A stretch of DNA of 9,640 nt from contig DBNU01000105.1 of NCBI GenBank assembly GCA_002299125.1, positions 1 to 9,640 of the forward strand. The letters run 5' to 3'. Positions 6,040-9,640 of the stretch are shown in pieces. Every line of letters begins with the position of its first letter. The stretch's first letter is position 1. The notes beneath the pieces were generated by a model, which worked only from the letters and a program-made list of their open reading frames with translations, did no database searches and was not told the origin of the DNA. The stretch comes from Proteobacteria bacterium UBA664 (GTDB lineage Bacteria > Pseudomonadota > Gammaproteobacteria > UBA7966). The position numbers and the translations under genes are program-made.

Positions 6040-6109
6040 GCGGCCGCCTGCCCGAGAATGGTCCGCCGGCAGCCGGGGAATTGGGTGTCGGTTGAGTTCG
6101 CGCGCTTGT

Positions 6110-6484
6110 TCACGGGCCGTCCTGTCCGCCGTGCGGGCCGAAGCGGCCCTCGATCACGCGACCGTGACCGGTGGTGTGTACCGTGCCCTCGGGAAGCGCG
6201 AGGTGAATGGATTCGATCTGGGCGCCGTTCAGCCAGGCATGTCCGTCGAAGCGGCGATCACCCTCGCGACTGAATTCGAAACGATAGCCGCGGCGGATGC
6301 CGATGCGTCCGCTCGGCTGCCGGGCGAGACGCATGGACAGGAGCACCACGGACTGGTCGAGCAGCAGCAGGCCAGAGTCCTCGCAGACCCGGCGCACCTG
6401 CCGAAGTACGCGTTCGCGCGCCTGCATGCCGTCGAGCCAGAGCCAAGTCAGCACGGCGAGCCCGATGAGTGCGAGTTCCGTCAT
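6110..6484 (-). CDS. DUF3301-family membrane-anchored protein
   Basis: The 124-residue product has one N-terminal membrane helix (residues 4-18, LALIGLAVLTWLWLD), followed by a QARERVLRQVRRVCEDSGLLLLDQSV stretch (21-46) and a beta-rich part with RRGYRFEFSREGDRRFDGHAWL (64-85). This order is that of the gammaproteobacterial DUF3301 family, whose function is unknown; the soluble part probably lies in the cytoplasm, judged from the basic residues after the helix (inference). The start codon overlaps the srkA stop as ATGA (6481-6484), so it is expected to be translated with srkA. The C-terminus beyond about residue 100 is Gly/His-rich and less typical. Confidence 0.85.
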   Translation of the reverse strand: MTELALIGLAVLTWLWLDGMQARERVLRQVRRVCEDSGLLLLDQSVVLLSMRLARQPSGRIGIRRGYRFEFSREGDRRFDGHAWLNGAQIESIHLALPEGTVHTTGHGRVIEGRFGPHGGQDGP

Positions 6485-7485
6485 TCGCTGGCCGCCTCCA
6501 CGGCCTCGGCCTGCTCACGCAGGGCCGCGACCTCGCGATCCCAATGCGCCGCCTGCCCATACCACGGGAATGCCGGTGGGAAGGCGGGGTCATCCCAACG
6601 CCGCGTCACCCAGGCTGTGAAGTGGAGTATGCGCCGGGCGCGCAGGGCCTCCACCCGACGCCACTCGCCCACATCGAAATCAGCGAATTCAAGATAGCCC
6701 TCCAGCAGCAGACCCTGGCGGCGCTCGGCCTCACCACCGGCGGCCCCGAGCAGCATCCACAGGTCCTGCACCGGTGGCCCCGAGACGGAGTCATCGAAAT
6801 CCACGAGCCAGGTCCGCTCGTCCCGGACCAGCACATTGCCCGCGTGGCAATCTCCGTGCAGGCGCACGCCGATCGGTGTGGGCAGCAACGCCTCCAGATC
6901 CTCTACCGTGGCGATGAGCCGATCCGCGGCCGATTGCCAGGCGGCGCGTGCGCCCGCAGGCAAGAGCGGGCCCTGGAGCACATCCTCGCGGGCGGCATGC
7001 AGGTCCAGATGCGCCGCCAGGGTCGGCCGCGCCAGGTAGCGGCGGGTGCCGCCGATCGCGTGGATGCGGGCGAGGAGTCGCCCGAGCGAGATGAGTTGTG
7101 CGCGATCGTCCGGATCCGGCGGGCGGCCGCCGAAGCGCCGGAAGAGGGCGAAGCAATGTCCGCTGGCGCTCCGGTGCAGCGTCTCCCCGCCGGCGTCGGT
7201 CAGCGGGGCGAGGACCCAGAGGTCGGCCGCCGCGAGTTCGGCCAGGAAGGCGTGCTCCTCGCGGATCGCCGCCTCGGACCAGCGACCCGGCCGGTAGAAC
7301 TTCGCGATCAGCGGGGCCTCGCCCTCCAGACCGATCTGGTAGACGCGATTCTCGAAGCTGTTGAGCGCGAACAGACGGCCATCGGGCTCGTGGCCGGTTG
7401 CGGCGATGGCGTCGAGGATGGCCTCCGGATGCAGCCCGGCATAGGGGCGCGTCGCCGGGGTTGTCCGGTCGTGGGTCAGTGGCAT
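6481..7485 (-). CDS. srkA: SrkA/YihE stress-response serine/threonine kinase
   Basis: The 334-residue protein has the aminoglycoside-phosphotransferase/RIO-like kinase fold. Visible are LNSFENRVYQI (41-51, matching the E. coli YihE LNSYENRVYQ stretch with its key Ser, here Ser43), the ATP-lysine region LIAKFYRPGRW (59-69), the catalytic-loop motif HGDCHAGN (210-217, Asp212, Asn217) and the metal-binding DFDD (229-232). In E. coli SrkA counters stress-induced cell death linked to reactive oxygen and the Cpx response. The frame stays open to 7644, but residues before the ATG at 7485 are Arg/Pro-rich and unlike the family, and the family N-terminus begins near this ATG. The gene follows the cyd genes by 65 bp, with no terminator seen, and overlaps the DUF3301 gene by 4 nt. 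Whether it shares the oxidase promoter is inference. Confidence 0.92.
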   Translation of the reverse strand: MPLTHDRTTPATRPYAGLHPEAILDAIAATGHEPDGRLFALNSFENRVYQIGLEGEAPLIAKFYRPGRWSEAAIREEHAFLAELAAADLWVLAPLTDAGGETLHRSASGHCFALFRRFGGRPPDPDDRAQLISLGRLLARIHAIGGTRRYLARPTLAAHLDLHAAREDVLQGPLLPAGARAAWQSAADRLIATVEDLEALLPTPIGVRLHGDCHAGNVLVRDERTWLVDFDDSVSGPPVQDLWMLLGAAGGEAERRQGLLLEGYLEFADFDVGEWRRVEALRARRILHFTAWVTRRWDDPAFPPAFPWYGQAAHWDREVAALREQAEAVEAASE

Positions 7486-7550
7486 GGGCGGATTGTGACG
7501 CCACCCGCGCGCTACGTCGAAACGCCCATCCGCGGGGGTTCGGGCCGCCT

Positions 7551-7748
7551 TCAGTGCGGGAGGGGCAGGACCCACTTCACGAGCGTCACCACCACGAACA
7601 GCGCCACGAGCGAGGCGAGGTAGAGGCCGAGGAACCAGGCCCACTGCCCCCAGCGCCGGCCAGGGGCAGCGGCCGGGTCTTCGGGGCCCGGTTGCGCAGT
7701 GGTGGTCGTGCGCGGGTCGGTCACCGCCGGGTCAGTGGTAACCCGCAT
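7551..7748 (-). CDS. DUF2474-like small subunit of the cytochrome bd oxidase operon
   Basis: The 65-residue protein has a polar N-terminal half (1-30, rich in Thr, Pro, Asp, Ala) and one C-terminal membrane helix, RRWGQWAWFLGLYLASLVAL.. (31-60), ending in PLPH. The W..WFxGLxLASLVAL pattern followed by a hydrophobic run fits DUF2474 proteins, which are encoded after CydAB/CioAB and probably act as a single-helix accessory subunit like CydX. Family members are usually about 40 residues, so the N-terminal extension is unusual. The ATG at 7748 overlaps cydB by 17 nt and has AAGG a few bases upstream, which favours this start; a GTG eight codons in is the alternative, without a ribosome-binding site. 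The helix-based assignment is by pattern, so moderately sure. Confidence 0.72.
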   Translation of the reverse strand: MRVTTDPAVTDPRTTTTAQPGPEDPAAAPGRRWGQWAWFLGLYLASLVALFVVVTLVKWVLPLPH

Positions 7749-8739
7749 CGCTGACCTTGCCCGCGAAGATGCGATAGCCCATCACCGTGTAGAAGATCAC
7801 CACCGGCAGGAACAGCACCACGCCGATGAGCGCGAATTCCTGCGAGGCAGGCGGCGAGGAGGCCGCCACGAAGGTGACCGCGCGCGGGATGATGTAGGGC
7901 CAGATGCTGACGACCAGCCCCACGTAGCCGAGCAGGAATAGCGCGAGGCTGGCCCAGAACGGGGCCTGTTCGCGCCGCTCCACCAGCGCGCGGCTGCCGT
8001 ACAGCGCCACCAGCACCGCGGCCAGTGGCACGGGCGCGAGGAAGAACAGGTTCGGCAGCGAGAACCAGCGGTCGCGGATCTCGGGCTCCATGAGGGGTGT
8101 CCACAGGCTCACGATCAGCATGCAGGCCAGCACCGCCACCCACAGCCGATCGGCCTGCCGGTAACACCAGTGCTGCAGCAGCCCGTCGGTCTTCATGATG
8201 AGCCAGGTGGCACCAAGGAGCCCGTAGCCCAGCACGACGGCCACCCCGGTGAAGAGGGTGAAGGGCGTGAGCCAGTCGAAGGGGCCGCCGACGTAGCGCT
8301 GATCGACCACATCGAGGCCCTGAACCACCGCGCCGAGCACGATGCCCTGACAGAACGCGGCCACGGTGGAGCCGCCGCTGAAGGCGATGTCCCACAGGAA
8401 GCGACTCCGCTGCGCCTTGAAGCGGAACTCGAAGGCCACGCCGCGGAAGATGAGCGCCGTCAGCATGAGCATGATCGGCACATACAGGGAGGACAGCAGC
8501 ACCGCGTAGGCCACCGGGAAGGCTGCCATCAGGCCGGCCCCCCCGAGGACGAGCCAAGTCTCGTTGCCGTCCCAGACCGGCGCGACACTGTTCATCATGC
8601 GGTCGCGGTGGGCGGATTCGGGGGCGATCGGGAAGAGGATCCCGACGCCCAGATCGAAGCCGTCGAGCATCACGTACACCACCACGCCGGTGGCGATCAC
8701 CAGCGCCCAGATGAAGGGCAGGATCCACGGATCGATCAT
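7732..8739 (-). CDS. cydB: Cytochrome bd-type quinol oxidase subunit II
   Basis: The 335-residue integral membrane protein shows the CydB hallmarks MLDGFDLGVG (24-33) and APVWDGNETWLVLGG (53-67), then RGVAFEFRFK near 100-110 and a helical C-terminus with FYTVMGYRIFAGK. About eight to nine hydrophobic segments are visible, and the length is typical. CydB pairs with CydA to reduce oxygen to water with electrons from quinol in the inner membrane, supporting growth at low oxygen or under sulfide or cyanide. Sequence features of the partner subunit place the pair in the short Q-loop (CIO-like) branch. Its ATG follows the cydA stop by 2 nt, with AAGGA 9 nt upstream inside the cydA end. No cydDC-like exporter genes are in the window. 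Confidence 0.96.
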   Translation of the reverse strand: MIDPWILPFIWALVIATGVVVYVMLDGFDLGVGILFPIAPESAHRDRMMNSVAPVWDGNETWLVLGGAGLMAAFPVAYAVLLSSLYVPIMLMLTALIFRGVAFEFRFKAQRSRFLWDIAFSGGSTVAAFCQGIVLGAVVQGLDVVDQRYVGGPFDWLTPFTLFTGVAVVLGYGLLGATWLIMKTDGLLQHWCYRQADRLWVAVLACMLIVSLWTPLMEPEIRDRWFSLPNLFFLAPVPLAAVLVALYGSRALVERREQAPFWASLALFLLGYVGLVVSIWPYIIPRAVTFVAASSPPASQEFALIGVVLFLPVVIFYTVMGYRIFAGKVSDAGYH

Positions 8740-8741
8740 CG

Positions 8742-9640
8742 TCAGGTGTCCTTGAGCAGCGCGGGTTGCCAGACGTGCGGCGTGGCGGCTCCCGTGGCCG
8801 GAGCCGCGACCTCCGGACCCTTGCGCACGACGCCGGTGAGATAGTGGAGGTAGGCCGCGAAGATGATGCCGTAGACCACCGCCAGGGCGATGAGCGAATA
8901 GAGCACGCGAGCGGGTTCGATGGGCGATACGGCGTCCGCCGTGCGCATCATCCCCTGCACCACCCAGGGCTGGCGACCGATCTCGGCCACATACCAGCCC
9001 GAGAGCGTGGCGAGGAAACCGATTGGGGTGCTGTACGCCAGGGCGCGGAGCAGCCAGCGCTGTTCGGCGAGCGTGCCGCGGAAGGCGAACCAGGTGGCGG
9101 CCCAGGCCAGCGCCAGCAGCAGCAGGCCGGCGCCCACCATGATGCGGAAGGCGAAGAAGACCGGCGCCATGGGCGGGCGATCCTCCGGCGGGGCCTCCTT
9201 CAGCCCCTTGACCACGCCCTCGAAGTGGTGCTCGAGGATGAGGCTGGCCCCGTAGGGGATCCCGATCTCGAAGTGATTACGCTCGGCCGCGTCATCCGGA
9301 ATGGCGAAGAGCAGCAGCGGGGCCCCGGCCATGGTGTCCCAGCGCCCCTCCATCGCCGCCACCTTCAGCGGCTGGTGCTCCTTTACGTTCAGCCCGTGCA
9401 GGTCGCCCACTAGGATCTGCATCGGGGCGGCGATGGCGGCCATGCCGAGGGCGAGCGTGATCGCGCGGGTGGCGAGCAGGCGTTCCCGGCCGTGCAGCAG
9501 ATACCAGGCGCTCACGCCGGCCACGACGAAGGCGCTGGTGAGGTAGGTCGCGAACATCATGTGCACGAAGCGGTAGGGCATCGAGGGATTGAAGATGATG
9601 GCCCACCAGTCGAGCGGGTAGAACACACCGCCGCGCCATT
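8742..9640 (-). CDS. cydA: Cytochrome bd-type quinol oxidase subunit I (5' end outside window)
   Basis: Only the C-terminal 298 residues are present; the frame runs open to the window edge with WRGGVFYPLDWW, so the apparent GTG start at 9626 is not the real one. Landmarks are YRFVHMM (the His corresponding to the heme b558 ligand), the quinol-site K-x4-E pattern in KVAAMEGRW, FFAFRIMVG (the Met axial ligand of heme b558), and GRQPWVVQGMMRTADAVSP. The distance between EGRW and FFAFRIM is short, and the GRQPW-to-RTADAVSP form is that of CIO-type bd oxidases rather than E. coli CydA with its long Q-loop. This assigns it to the cyanide-insensitive-type subfamily; actual insensitivity is not shown by sequence. 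It is followed by cydB after 2 nt. Confidence 0.96.
   Translation of the reverse strand, partial: WRGGVFYPLDWWAIIFNPSMPYRFVHMMFATYLTSAFVVAGVSAWYLLHGRERLLATRAITLALGMAAIAAPMQILVGDLHGLNVKEHQPLKVAAMEGRWDTMAGAPLLLFAIPDDAAERNHFEIGIPYGASLILEHHFEGVVKGLKEAPPEDRPPMAPVFFAFRIMVGAGLLLLALAWAATWFAFRGTLAEQRWLLRALAYSTPIGFLATLSGWYVAEIGRQPWVVQGMMRTADAVSPIEPARVLYSLIALAVVYGIIFAAYLHYLTGVVRKGPEVAAPATGAATPHVWQPALLKDT

Noticed and set aside
5296..6273. Long plus-strand frame opposite the PHP gene
   Set aside because: Antisense shadow of a gene with all PHP motifs; product is Gly/Arg/His-rich without a family signature.
7486..7550. Spacer between the DUF2474-like gene and srkA as a terminator or promoter
   Set aside because: No clear hairpin with T-tract and no -35/-10 pair could be recognised by eye.
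6469..7623. Long plus-strand frame opposite srkA
   Set aside because: It mirrors the well-supported srkA gene in antisense and shows no recognisable domain; typical shadow in GC-rich DNA.

Overview
The window looks like a chromosomal segment of a GC-rich gammaproteobacterium. Coding regions are strongly G/C at third codon positions. The gene set (short-Q-loop cytochrome bd oxidase, SrkA/YihE kinase, RNase AM/YciV-type PHP protein, YchJ, an ArnT-like glycosyltransferase, a TolC-family efflux component) fits a Chromatiales-like lineage, but genus cannot be fixed from sequence alone. No rRNA, tRNA, CRISPR array, transposase or integrase gene is visible.

Left part (1-3673), mostly envelope functions. 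The 3' end of a TolC-family outer-membrane protein gene is followed by a 175-bp spacer that holds a ~106-bp inverted-repeat element. Then comes a polytopic ArnT/PMT-like glycosyltransferase (649-2286). A predicted lipoprotein gene on the minus strand (2360-2872) converges on it. Only 30 bp away, a PAP2-family phosphatase gene (2903-3673) starts in the opposite direction.

Middle (about 3697-4363). This stretch is lower in GC, poor in genes and structured. It carries a well-formed integron attC-like recombination site on the minus strand (4012-4071), a second partial site (about 4324-4363) just past the ychJ stop, and a cassette-like gene for an 88-residue membrane protein (3730-3996) starting 15 bp after the first site. 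No integrase is present in the window, so I read it as a decayed cassette cluster (CALIN-like relic). It is the most unusual item here.

Right part (4379-9640). All genes lie on the minus strand and are tightly packed. In transcription order they are cydA (its 5' end lies outside the window), cydB, a small DUF2474-like membrane protein, then after 65 bp srkA and a DUF3301 gene, then after 70 bp an RNase AM-like PHP phosphoesterase, a DUF465/YdcH-like small protein and a YchJ-type SEC-C protein. Junctions are 2-nt gaps, ATGA overlaps, a 17-bp overlap and a stop directly abutting a start, which suggests one or more polycistronic units. The first trio makes a quinol-oxidising terminal oxidase. 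The rest are housekeeping, stress and nucleic-acid-related genes. Apart from the cassette relic and the repeat element, gene content is ordinary; I found no convincing new multi-gene system.
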